Positions 24,601-26,984 of a stretch of 64,000 nucleotides of DNA are shown here, piece after piece. Origin of the DNA: Yponomeuta sedellus. Its lineage: Eukaryota > Arthropoda > Insecta > Lepidoptera > Yponomeutidae. How positions within the stretch are numbered: position 1 is the first letter of the stretch; each line of letters opens with the position of its first letter. Under the pieces are notes generated by a model. That model saw only the letters and a list, made by a program, of their open reading frames with translations. It had not been told where the DNA came from and made no database searches. Made by a program: the position numbers and the translations under genes. Location: assembly GCA_934045075.1 (NCBI GenBank), contig OW203745.1:16371768-16435767 (forward strand), written 5' to 3'.

Positions 24601-25520
24601 TACCCATACGTATCAGAAGTTTAAGATTATACTGCAATATAAATAAGTTCGGTTTTATTTATAAAAATGCTATTCATCTAAAACACGCCTTAGCGTCAGT
24701 TTGTTTAATCTGTGGTTAGTGTTTTCCTTGTAAAATCATACTATTTTATATCACAGATTGTTTTCTCTGAGGAGGAAGAGGCAACCTCAACATTATATAA
24801 TGATGAGGAGGCTACATATATTATAATAATTCAATTCGTTTATTGACAACTAAAGGCCCAATTTTCTTAGTGTTTAAATTAAATTTGACAAAGTTTTCTA
24901 ATTTATTAAAATAGGTTGTAGGTTATAGCTCAATAAAAATAAAATAAATGGAGTCTTACATTGGAAGCAGACCCAAATCTATGTCATTGACTGAAAAACA
25001 TGTATTTTCACCCAATGACGCAGACACGGTTTGTCATATTTTTCAGTTAGCGTCCTCAGAATGCTGTTATTACTGGCCCGGTTTCTGTGCATCAGCGATG
25101 CTGACCGTTTGCGGATGACGGCACAGAAGTCCTCCACGTGTGCCTCTGCAACCATCTCGGATGCACTACAGTGTCGAGGCAGTCCCAACAGCATCCTGAG
25201 AGCATTATTATATTGCACGCGCAGGGCGCTGTAGGCCCCCTGCGAATAGTTCACCCACAGGCTGCAGGTGTAAAAAGGTTGGCAGTAAGCTTTAAACAAA
25301 GTTAGTTTAACTTGTTTTGAGCACCTAGCAAACCTGCGTATATAAGGTGAAGGTTGATGCGCTGTCGACTGTACTGAAATGTTCGTTGACGTTGCAGCTG
25401 CTGTGCCCAATCCCGCGCGAGCGCCTGGGCGCGCGCGGCGTCGCAGAGATCAAAGAGCACCCCTACTTCAAGAACATCGACTGGCAACACGTCTACGACA
25501 GCTGGCTCACGCCGGATTGA
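519..25520 (+). CDS. RPS6KC1: RPS6KC1-like MIT/pseudokinase gene, 8 spliced exons (5' part outside window)
   Basis: Joining exons 519-609, 4323-4429, 9597-9758, 11096-11746, 12480-12586, 17580-17829, 24210-24302 and 25398-25520 gives 1584 nt, which is 527 residues plus a stop, with matching phases and GT-AG introns throughout. The order is an MIT domain (exons 1-2), a kinase N-lobe (exons 3-4), a long acidic insert, then a C-lobe with CRDLNPSN in place of the catalytic-loop HRDLKPEN, an APE-like LAPEL and CDFWSFG. The CRDLNP loop, the large insert and the missing DFG are characteristic of the RPS6KC1/RPK118 family, which in animals has an N-terminal PX domain and is linked to endosomes and sphingosine kinase. 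The PX exons should lie left of position 1. Catalysis is doubtful because DFG is replaced by a [12 protein letters not shown] segment. Introns are packed with transposable elements. The identification is strong; the exact splice sites are inferred. Confidence 0.9.
800..985 (+). mobile_element. SINE-C copy, tRNA-derived
   Basis: tRNA-like head ctgtggcgcagcggtggcgc with B box gggttcggtccccggc, an A-run, then ttggatgtttacatgtttgt and cacaggg-tatcctagtgtgg. The body recurs antisense at 53835-54010 and 55385-55590. Confidence 0.75.
1359..1495 (+). mobile_element. SINE-B 3' part
   Basis: gccgactaagctgtcaggat then cactacagcatccgagtggt and ccactggacgctctataaat. The same 3' body is seen in 16272-16536 and 48320-48712. 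It is 5'-truncated. Confidence 0.7.
1771..1885 (+). mobile_element. RT/transposon C-terminal scrap
   Basis: Encodes [20 protein letters not shown] then [12 protein letters not shown]; nearly the same peptide occurs at 41815-41919. This sequence ends many lepidopteran endonuclease-RT frames. Confidence 0.55.
2062..2269 (-). mobile_element. Hairpin retroposon HP, copy 1
   Basis: Flanked by the 12-bp duplication tatattgcgtgt (2050-2061, 2270-2281). On the minus strand it ends in gttttagttcaaaaa, an A tail. It contains an inverted duplication of ~47 bp (gtagacttttagtccggatt...tatcgg at each side) around a loop with cgctccgattcgcagagctt. No protein frame. Confidence 0.82.
2552..2973. mobile_element. 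MITE-like element with ~28-bp inverted ends
   Basis: Left ctggacgcatgctgagacgc + aggcgacgca and right tgcgtcgcct + gcgtctcaacatgccag are inverted copies with two small differences. The interior is ~360 bp, non-coding, with further short GACGCA-type repeats. No clear target duplication. Confidence 0.6.
3290..3590 (-). mobile_element. SINE-B fragments
   Basis: Antisense of the conserved lepidopteran SINE block (cacgatatttcccttcacagttagcgagtgg; gacttagaaaacaaagtcat) followed by a second partial block (gcgatgttatccttcaccgt). Confidence 0.65.
3731..4008 (+). mobile_element. Jockey-like 3' UTR copy
   Basis: Matches the J1 3' end: ttctttgtgccaaaagagct, then tttgtccattttttctccaa, then actttgaataaaacc and a tcatttcatttc tail. 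Only the last few codons and the 3' UTR remain. Confidence 0.72.
4039..4290 (+). mobile_element. SINE-B copy with tRNA-like head
   Basis: Head ggtggtagcggagcggtgta, gaacgccggcttctcaatcg and B box gggttcgaaccccggc; body caatgactttgttttctaag and gaaggaaaacatcgtaagga. It ends 32 bp before the RPS6KC1 exon b. Confidence 0.78.
4323..4429 (+). CDS. RPS6KC1: RPS6KC1 exon b: second half of MIT domain
   Basis: The acceptor is gtggtttcag and the donor is GCT|gtgagt. The exon is 107 nt, taking one base from exon a and ending in phase 0. The split codon gives Thr, followed by [20 protein letters not shown] and [16 protein letters not shown]-x-L-I-x-x-K-x-x-x-Y-L-x-x-A-E-x-x-Y is the third helix signature of MIT domains. 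A SINE (4039-4290) ends about 32 bp upstream of the acceptor and supplies a ctaac sequence that could serve as branch point. Confidence 0.85.
4473..4825 (+). mobile_element. SINE-D retroposon with (ACG)n tail
   Basis: Flanked by the 13-bp duplication gatacgtttcttt (4460-4472, 4826-4838). Starts gtggtgtcggactagagaat and ends ctatgtccagcagtggacta + gtatagcctgacgac. A 97-bp MITE sits inside at 4528-4624. Confidence 0.8.
4528..4624. mobile_element. 97-bp MITE nested in SINE-D
   Basis: Flanked by the 8-bp duplication gtcgtaaa (4520-4527, 4625-4632); the empty site is visible in the other SINE-D copy near 10130. The ends are inverted copies (cttcggccactttcgaaacc / ggtttcgaaagtggctgaag). The 8-bp duplication suggests a hAT or similar superfamily. 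Confidence 0.8.
4839..5381. other. AT-rich intron, nothing recognised
   Basis: Intron between RPS6KC1 exons b and c. Simple AT-rich sequence with T-runs and no repeat I can name. Confidence 0.5.
5382..5436. repeat. 55-bp GC foldback
   Basis: ccccggcgcctt and aaggcgccgggg form 12-bp arms around gtctactccatcgagtagtc, itself a weak hairpin, inside very AT-rich DNA. Confidence 0.6.
5729..6680 (-). mobile_element. Jockey-like fragment J1, 3' part
   Basis: 6677-6000 encodes the RT C-terminal region ([53 protein letters not shown]). The last ~25 residues move to another frame ([19 protein letters not shown]), so there is a frameshift near 6060. The 3' UTR includes tttgtccattttttctcc on the minus strand and ends in a (CATTT)n-like tail at 5729-5778. 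Confidence 0.85.
6659..7690 (+). mobile_element. Jockey-like fragment J2, head-to-head with J1
   Basis: 6654-7127 encodes [20 protein letters not shown] and [20 protein letters not shown], a relative of J1 but a separate subfamily, ending [16 protein letters not shown]. The following ~560 bp, including 7246-7668, recurs at 18086-18530 and, inverted, at 26112-26212; it ends AATAAA...ttgaattttgaatttg and is best read as this subfamily's 3' UTR. Confidence 0.75.
7690..7984 (-). mobile_element. Jockey-like fragment J3 (RT core)
   Basis: Minus strand encodes [20 protein letters not shown], then [10 protein letters not shown] with an intact catalytic pair, then [19 protein letters not shown]. Both ends are truncated. 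It abuts the mariner at an inverted duplication (7959-8004). Confidence 0.82.
7959..8004. repeat. 20-bp inverted duplication at the J3/mariner junction
   Basis: atttagttctatttatatca (7959-7978) and its reverse complement (7985-8004) surround a 6-nt spacer. The left arm is native jockey sequence (compare 15690-15712); the right arm is a copy. Confidence 0.75.
7971..9116 (-). pseudogene. Mariner transposase, catalytic triad intact, C-terminus frameshifted
   Basis: A 381-codon frame from ATG 9116. The N-terminal paired HTH ([14 protein letters not shown]...TVFHWFSEF) is followed by WMPHNLT (linker WVPHEL variant), [15 protein letters not shown] and [13 protein letters not shown]. The aspartates in GDE, HDN and APND have mariner D,D34D spacing, with 34 residues between the last two. 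After ~residue 325 the frame leaves the family sequence. The alternative frame still encodes a normal tail with [20 protein letters not shown] and stops at 8047-8049, so one base has been lost near the AFKQTF codons. It lies in the intron between exons b and c, opposite to the gene. Terminal inverted repeats could not be placed with certainty. Confidence 0.87.
9290..9485 (-). mobile_element. SINE-B-related fragment
   Basis: Contains ttctctcagagagagaggat, ttaccacgcgcgcccactct, cctcagacactgaggaaacc and acatacctcagcgctttcta, the family body. No tRNA head remains. It ends ~110 bp before exon c. Confidence 0.55.
9597..9758 (+). CDS. RPS6KC1: RPS6KC1 exon c: kinase N-lobe start
   Basis: The acceptor is ccccgcgcag and the donor is AAG|gtgggg. 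The exon is 162 nt, phase 0 to 0. It starts with a run of six prolines, then [20 protein letters not shown] and [13 protein letters not shown]. The last lysine-containing strand (HVIKV with the next exon) is in the place of the kinase VAIK lysine. A normal glycine-rich loop is not evident, as is usual in this family. A palindromic SINE insertion starts 35 bp after the donor. Confidence 0.85.
9794..9990 (-). mobile_element. SINE-A inverted dimer 1
   Basis: A head-to-head pair: 9794-9900 is antisense (from the 3' tail to the anticodon arm), 9901-9990 is sense (D arm to ggtttttaa). One 29-bp duplication with a single mismatch flanks the whole pair (9765-9793, 9991-10019), so it arrived as one insertion. 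Read on the minus strand its inner order is antisense-then-sense, as in the other dimers. Confidence 0.85.
10079..10332 (+). mobile_element. SINE-D retroposon, no nested MITE
   Basis: Parallel to 4473-4825: ggtgtcggcctaagagaata, cccgcgggtgtcgtaaaagg, aacccgcatgcccagcgtgg, ctatgtccagcagtgaacta and a (GAC)n tail. Contains a G-run of ten. Confidence 0.75.
10645..10770 (-). mobile_element. SINE/LINE 3' end fragment
   Basis: tcatcattcagccacaagag, tctattgctgcacataagcc and gcatccagcgtcttcccgcc; a sequence ending seen in many lepidopteran retroposons. Truncated. Confidence 0.5.
11096..11746 (+). CDS. RPS6KC1: RPS6KC1 exon d: kinase N-lobe and long insert
   Basis: The acceptor is ctgattacag and the donor is TCC|gtaagt. 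The exon is 651 nt, phase 0 to 0. It begins [20 protein letters not shown] and continues with [20 protein letters not shown] then [17 protein letters not shown], which covers the beta4-beta5 strands, the hinge and helix D of a kinase. The remaining ~150 residues are acidic, Ser/Asn-rich and probably disordered; they sit between kinase subdomains V and VI. The mammalian RPS6KC1 protein also has a long insert at this place, so this is a family trait and not a local oddity. Confidence 0.87.
11800..11935 (+). mobile_element. SINE-G head fragment
   Basis: acgtggcccagtggaaccca, tcactaaggttaagcaatat + caggcgcggtcaagtgcagg, as in the heads of the copies at 54955-55340 and 56450-56640. Confidence 0.6.
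12195..12268. repeat. Short mixed direct/inverted repeat
   Basis: acaataacgatactgtggcg occurs twice and gtgaacctgtg / cacaggttcac form inverted arms, giving a 74-bp local rearrangement ahead of exon e. Confidence 0.6.
12480..12586 (+). CDS. RPS6KC1: RPS6KC1 exon e: helix E and catalytic-loop start
   Basis: The acceptor is tgatccccag and the donor is GTGTGCAG|gtactg. The exon is 107 nt and ends in phase 2. It encodes [20 protein letters not shown] then [20 protein letters not shown]-x-x-x-x-A-L-x-x-L-H-x-x-G-V-V-C-R leads directly into DLNPSN in the next exon. The last 16 nt of the exon and its donor are the seed of the 41/43-bp minisatellite that follows. Reading past the first donor meets an in-frame TAG in the second unit, so only the first donor keeps the frame. 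Confidence 0.85.
12571..13368. repeat. 41/43-bp minisatellite carrying an exon end and splice donor
   Basis: Eighteen full units and one partial unit. Each starts gcggggtagtgtgcag + gtactggacact; 43-bp units have an extra gt. Units of 41 bp are nos. 1, 4, 5 and 10. The first 16 nt of unit 1 are the last 16 nt of RPS6KC1 exon e and the next bases are its donor, so all 19 copies carry a CAG|gtactg site. Units are almost identical, implying recent expansion. Confidence 0.95.
13644..14009 (+). mobile_element. SINE-A inverted dimer 2
   Basis: 13644-13860 is antisense, from taaaaacctatttagaggct through the tRNA-like head to an extended 5' leader (ggcagcgacatctggcttaa). 13861-14009 is sense, from gagtcgcccattggctcaat to cattaaaaataaaaatag. 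A 15-bp duplication, ataagattattactt, flanks the pair (13629-13643, 14010-14024). Confidence 0.87.
14711..14960. repeat. 77-bp tandem repeat, ~3.3 copies
   Basis: Units start acacaccgaccgcattttat at 14711, 14788, 14865 and 14941 (acacacgg). Each holds gtccccactttagtgccgtt and a GACCGCA motif that recurs across 14.5-17.1 kb. Confidence 0.88.
14962..15182. repeat. Foldback with two GAGT-loop hairpins
   Basis: Hairpin 1: gttgttgcat-gagt-atgcaacaac (14962-14985). Hairpin 2: perfect 31-bp arms (15073-15103, 15108-15138) with the loop gagt. Outer 45-bp arms (14985-15029, 15138-15182) match with one mismatch. The right half equals the inverted left half minus 15030-15072. Confidence 0.9.
15240..15765 (-). 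mobile_element. Jockey-like fragment J4
   Basis: Two minus-strand frames (15647-15450 and 15437-15186) encode [30 protein letters not shown] and [15 protein letters not shown]. They are the same region as J3 plus the start of J1, with a frameshift around a T-run near 15445 and a missing base near the GTGCC..GATCC junction at 15655. Confidence 0.8.
16272..16536 (+). mobile_element. SINE-B inverted/direct composite
   Basis: 16272-16438 is antisense (ctccgacgctgtagtgcctg to tccttcactgttagcg). 16439-16536 is sense (cggagtggtcccttcaccca to agatgcaaaaaagcc). The two parts meet at the same family position, and an 11-bp duplication, ttattaaccct, flanks the whole (16261-16271, 16537-16547). Confidence 0.83.
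16729..16920. repeat. 88-bp tandem duplication
   Basis: gagtctaatttctcgtataa + agtgcggtcctttttacagg starts at 16729 and again at 16817; both end with ggcgccacgtggtgg. The second copy has a short extra stretch. Confidence 0.82.
17155..17222. repeat. (CA)n microsatellite
   Basis: Interrupted CA runs with ccctccct breaks. Confidence 0.9.
17580..17829 (+). CDS. RPS6KC1: RPS6KC1 exon f: catalytic loop, APE and helix F
   Basis: The acceptor is a C-run ending in cag and the donor is GTG|gtcagt. The exon is 250 nt and ends in phase 0. It encodes [20 protein letters not shown], a run of Pro/Gly-rich residues, then LAPELYHP and [17 protein letters not shown]. The catalytic Asp and Asn are present, but there is no [12 protein letters not shown] stands in its place, followed by a low-complexity insert in the activation segment. 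The middle of the exon is extremely GC-rich with long C and G runs. This supports a pseudokinase or an atypical kinase. Confidence 0.87.
18086..18530 (+). mobile_element. J2-type 3' UTR, 5'-truncated insertion
   Basis: About 440 bp close to 7246-7668, from actgacaaaaacttaactgc to an AATAAA-like aaataaattgatttgaattt end. Differences are few, so both are fairly recent. Confidence 0.75.
18650..19110 (-). repeat. 3' LTR of the gypsy element
   Basis: 461 bp, matching 22197-22657. It ends in CA on the minus strand next to the target duplication ATAT. It contains a TATTTATATC stretch that may be a promoter core. Confidence 0.92.
19111..19124 (-). other. Polypurine tract
   Basis: Minus strand TAAGAGGGGAGCAG, immediately before the 3' LTR; this would prime plus-strand DNA. 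Confidence 0.75.
19122..22175 (-). CDS. Gag-integrase fusion polyprotein (1017 aa)
   Basis: One frame from ATG 22175 to a stop at 19122. Residues ~1-130 are Thr/Pro/His/Gln repeats. Residues ~145-195 form a coiled coil built from copies of [18 protein letters not shown]. Residues ~265-445 resemble a Gag capsid ([26 protein letters not shown]). A CCHC zinc knuckle, [14 protein letters not shown], lies near residue 460. The frame then passes abruptly into the tail of the RNase H region (CKHCAKQ) and an integrase: an H2C2-type zinc region ([21 protein letters not shown]), a DDE core ([29 protein letters not shown]) and a C-terminal chromatin-contact domain (WEGPYKVV). Protease and RT motifs are missing, yet the frame is intact. 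Confidence 0.9.
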   Translation of the reverse strand: MEMPLTPREDTSGVRTRSRSAAEATPTAPQATPTGHRDTPTGPAHQATPTDQATPPGPAHQATRVVETQHTCPAAPPTGHAYQATPTAPVHQAPPTGLDHQVSPTDQQAPPRSHAHLATPTEDIKPQSRTMEVLDMSCLMAMLKGMREEQSKQMQCLQEEQRGLREEQSKQMQCLQEEQRGLREEQRGLREEQKADQQVILSAVTKFSDTVAKLHEHVEVVTERVTKLEEDLQSLKNGLTGLEQEVRRIKAAGVTSSGVVSISQGPKVKVPPYDGTTSWVAYRQQFQTVAASNGWTDEQSLTALTVALRGSALSVLEALPTSGSEFKDLLEALEARYGERHLEHVFRAQLRDRTQRLGEGLQQWPLEIEKLVRKAYPSADSKMVDTNILQAFVDGIRDLDIRAAVKLRHHSSLKEALAHALEVEAVRHDIRQGYKLREVTKEVKENKTPAKRNSGPMCYKCGERGHLQFTCPKKERQPTKTDGGRLDARLNKIEQCLEEFVKKHDAAPSTANQGNEARIPRRVLAGAEKAQVTRFSQVCNGNHLARRQSPEECKHCAKQGTKDLPLRLTRMSPSRSWEDEAMKEAQEDDEDVRLIVAWKKRGEDKPRWCEVAPTSAVTKAYWAQWDSFILRNGILYRKWEKPNDREFHLQIVVPRDKVQDVLREVHDGVSGGHLGVKRTLTKIRERFYWLHCREDVQDWCRKCVTCAAVKGPPTRSRGNLQLYNVGAPWERIAVDVAGPFPVTESGNKYFMVVMDYFTKWPEVFAIPNQEATTVASKLFEEVVCRFGVPLEIHSDQGRNFESQVFQELCKILGMHKTRTTPYHPQSDGMVERFNQTLERHLAKVVDRHQRDWDKYTPPFLLAYRTAEHESTKVTPARVNFGRELRIPVDLLTGGPPDDSRSLHDYISELREKMREIHAIVRENGLESSEKMKTRYDRRANTSSFEEGALVWLHNVTRRKGKSPKLQTRWEGPYKVVTRLNDVKYRIQRQPRGAQKVVHIDRLAPYHGSNEDARDEHL
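21590..21745 (-). repeat. In-frame coiled-coil tandem repeats in Gag
   Basis: Near-identical short tandem units (ttcttctcgcaggcctct and longer variants on the plus strand) encode repeated EEQRGLR and [11 protein letters not shown] segments. Replication slippage between them would vary coiled-coil length. Confidence 0.7.
22178..22196 (-). other. Putative primer-binding site
   Basis: TGGTGTCAGAATTGGGG starts 2-3 nt inside the 5' LTR on the minus strand, the usual place for pairing with a tRNA 3' end (TGG complement of CCA). I cannot assign the tRNA without a search. Confidence 0.55.
22197..22657 (-). repeat. 5' LTR of the gypsy element
   Basis: 461 bp, the partner of 18650-19110 and upstream of the coding frame on the minus strand. 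The right flank carries the ATAT target duplication. Confidence 0.92.
22715..22840 (-). mobile_element. Non-LTR 3' end fragment
   Basis: tagagaacactttattgtac, cagatatttcttaacctaag and cggcggccttatcactaaaa recur at 52190-52275 and partly at 54535-54635. The minus strand ends AATAAAGTGTTCTCTATC, i.e. a polyadenylation signal with a short repeat tail. Confidence 0.6.
23000..24170 (+). pseudogene. Decayed mariner, interrupted by a SINE
   Basis: Plus-strand transposase pieces in several frames: [18 protein letters not shown] near 23120, then a frame at 23307-23747 with [39 protein letters not shown] and [15 protein letters not shown], then HDN- and HTANKTK-like remnants around 23850-23890. SINE-A (23903-24116) splits the HTANKTK region, and the mariner resumes after it with [15 protein letters not shown] in one frame (to about 24170). 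It has several frameshifts and is not functional. Its end is ~40 bp from exon g of RPS6KC1. Confidence 0.8.
23903..24116 (+). mobile_element. SINE-A inverted/direct composite inside the mariner
   Basis: 23903-24063 is antisense (ttttaaaaacctatctagag to ttctctatattacg). 24064-24116 is sense (ataggtttttaaaattgtcc to gtgcattaagaatag). It is flanked by the 11-bp duplication aaacaaagtca (23892-23902, 24117-24127), which is mariner sequence. Little material is duplicated, a classic twin-priming geometry. Confidence 0.87.
24210..24302 (+). CDS. RPS6KC1: RPS6KC1 exon g: kinase C-lobe
   Basis: The acceptor is gcgtccgcag and the donor is CAG|gtacac. The exon is 93 nt, phase 0 to 0. It encodes [20 protein letters not shown] then [11 protein letters not shown]. 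The H-x-x-x-x-T-x-x-x-L-x-x-P-x-x-L-x-x-E-A-x-S-(I/L)-L-x-Q pattern matches the family between helix F and the ERLG motif. The last 40 bp of the upstream intron is the 3' part of a broken mariner. Confidence 0.82.
24318..24545 (+). mobile_element. SINE-G copy
   Basis: tgcttcgcgaggcacgttaa, gtgccggctgtcgtgtaatg, ccactgtcttacaattttcc, gtggagtatggcctaacctt and gaagagacccgtgcc. Its start is ~15 bp after the exon g donor. Confidence 0.7.
24970..25345 (-). mobile_element. Non-LTR RT C-terminal fragment of a second type
   Basis: Minus strand encodes [40 protein letters not shown] and [20 protein letters not shown], the tail of RT proteins common in insects and distinct from the J family. It lies in the last RPS6KC1 intron; the open frame continues by chance to 25410, over exon h. 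Confidence 0.72.
25398..25520 (+). CDS. RPS6KC1: RPS6KC1 terminal exon h
   Basis: The acceptor is tgacgttgcag. The reading frame runs 123 nt to TGA at 25518-25520. It encodes [20 protein letters not shown] then [20 protein letters not shown]. The P-x-x-R-L-G...I-K-x-H-P-(F/Y)-F-x-x-(I/V)-(D)-W motif is the standard C-terminal end of AGC/S6K-type kinase domains. An antisense RT fragment (24970-25345) lies directly upstream in the intron. No canonical AATAAA is visible soon after the stop. Confidence 0.88.
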   Translation: MLCPIPRERLGARGVAEIKEHPYFKNIDWQHVYDSWLTPD

Positions 25521-26111
25521 ACCGGATCGCACCGGACTGAACCGGCCAGGGCTCGGTTTATCATGTTTAAGCGTTACGGTATTTACATGTAAAGCCGTGA
25601 GAACGAGTGGTGATTGTAAAGGCTGATATAATGTTTTGTGTACTGTTAATGTCTGATAACTTTTGAATTTTTAAATATGTCATCCGTACTAGAGTTGGCA
25701 TTGAACACTTTTAAACAATTTGTAAACATATATTTAAAAAAAAAAATGCCAATCTTGTCCTTTAAATGACGAGGACAATGCAATTTATAAAGGCTCTTCT
25801 GCCAACTAACATTTGCTATGTAAAAAACATTCCTTTTCCCAAATGCACTGACTGTACCAACAAGACATACATTGTTGTATTTAATAGTACCACAACTGAT
25901 AAATTCGGCATTCCTGGAGGGTGGAGGGAGGGTGGCACGAGCATTGAATGGCATTGTTAGTGTTCATTTTTCCCTCTAAATTAAATGTTAAATTTCGTTT
26001 GTTGCCCTGGCAACCCTATCCCTACTACTCGGATTCGCTGCACTTGTCGGTTTGAAATCGTTATGAAATTCTGCAAATCAAATTAATGTTATTTCATCTG
26101 AAGGTCAACGT
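25521..26111 (+). other. RPS6KC1 3' flank/UTR
   Basis: AT-rich, no further frame. No AATAAA was found close to the stop, so the true 3' end is undefined. Contains an A-run near 25735. Confidence 0.4.
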
Positions 26112-26212
26112 AAAATGTAAGCCGCTGCCTCGGGCCGTAGTGTAGGGGAGAAAAAATTAGAGGGAAAAAAACTCCACTCAGACCATCTTTTCTCAAGTCA
26201 TCTGAAGTCAAT
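26112..26212 (-). mobile_element. J2-type 3' UTR scrap, inverted
   Basis: Reverse complement of the 3' end seen at 7540-7630 (aaaatgtaagccgctgcctc, agaccatcttttctca). Confidence 0.65.
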
Positions 26213-26829
26213 CACCGCAAATTACGTTAGGAACTCAGCGTTAGCTGATTTGCAAATCCTTTTACCACGATGGCTTGCCTCGACATGCTACGCAGATCGT
26301 TTTTTAAGCATCTTTCGTTTTTGCTGCTGTTTGCCGCTACTATTGAAATTTAATCGCAGTGCAATTTGGCTCATAGTAACATTGTGAATAAGAGGGCACA
26401 TTTTTTTCACGTAAGTTAGATTATGTACTTACTGTCTACTATAATTATTTAGTTAAGATTTTGACTTTGTCTGATAAAGAGAAGCTTACTTAATTGAATA
26501 AGTGATTCGAAATAAACATCTAGTCAACAAGTTTCCGAGAAAAGGATTCAAATGCGATTTATTCGATTTAGATAAAAAAATATATAATTTTGGTATTTAC
26601 TAATTGTTGATCTCAAAAACATGAATCCTGGCAAACCAAAATTTTATCTTTTATCTAATAAGTTATACATTTAAAATAAGTTACAATAGATGCTGCTATT
26701 TTAATAAGATATAGGTACCGTAGTATAGTACATACTATGACCAAATTTATTAAATAAAAATACATTAAAAAATTACATGTGGATCTATTTATTCGATAAC
26801 ACTTCTTGCTACTAGCCTTGCAAGCCTCC

Positions 26830-26935
26830 ACCAATCCGGACTTGGCCACCATGGTGGAGTATGGCCAATACCTTCTTCAGGGGTTAGACCCATGCCCCTT
26901 GGTGGGGATATAATGGGTTGATGATTATCATGATA
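26830..26935 (+). mobile_element. SINE-G 3' fragment
   Basis: ccaatccggacttggccacc, atggtggagtatggccaata, gttagacccatgccccttgg and a ttgatgattatcatg end. Confidence 0.6.
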
Positions 26936-26984
26936 TTGTGTTATTGGTCTTTGGTTTGACACCACAGGAGGGCACCACACTTTA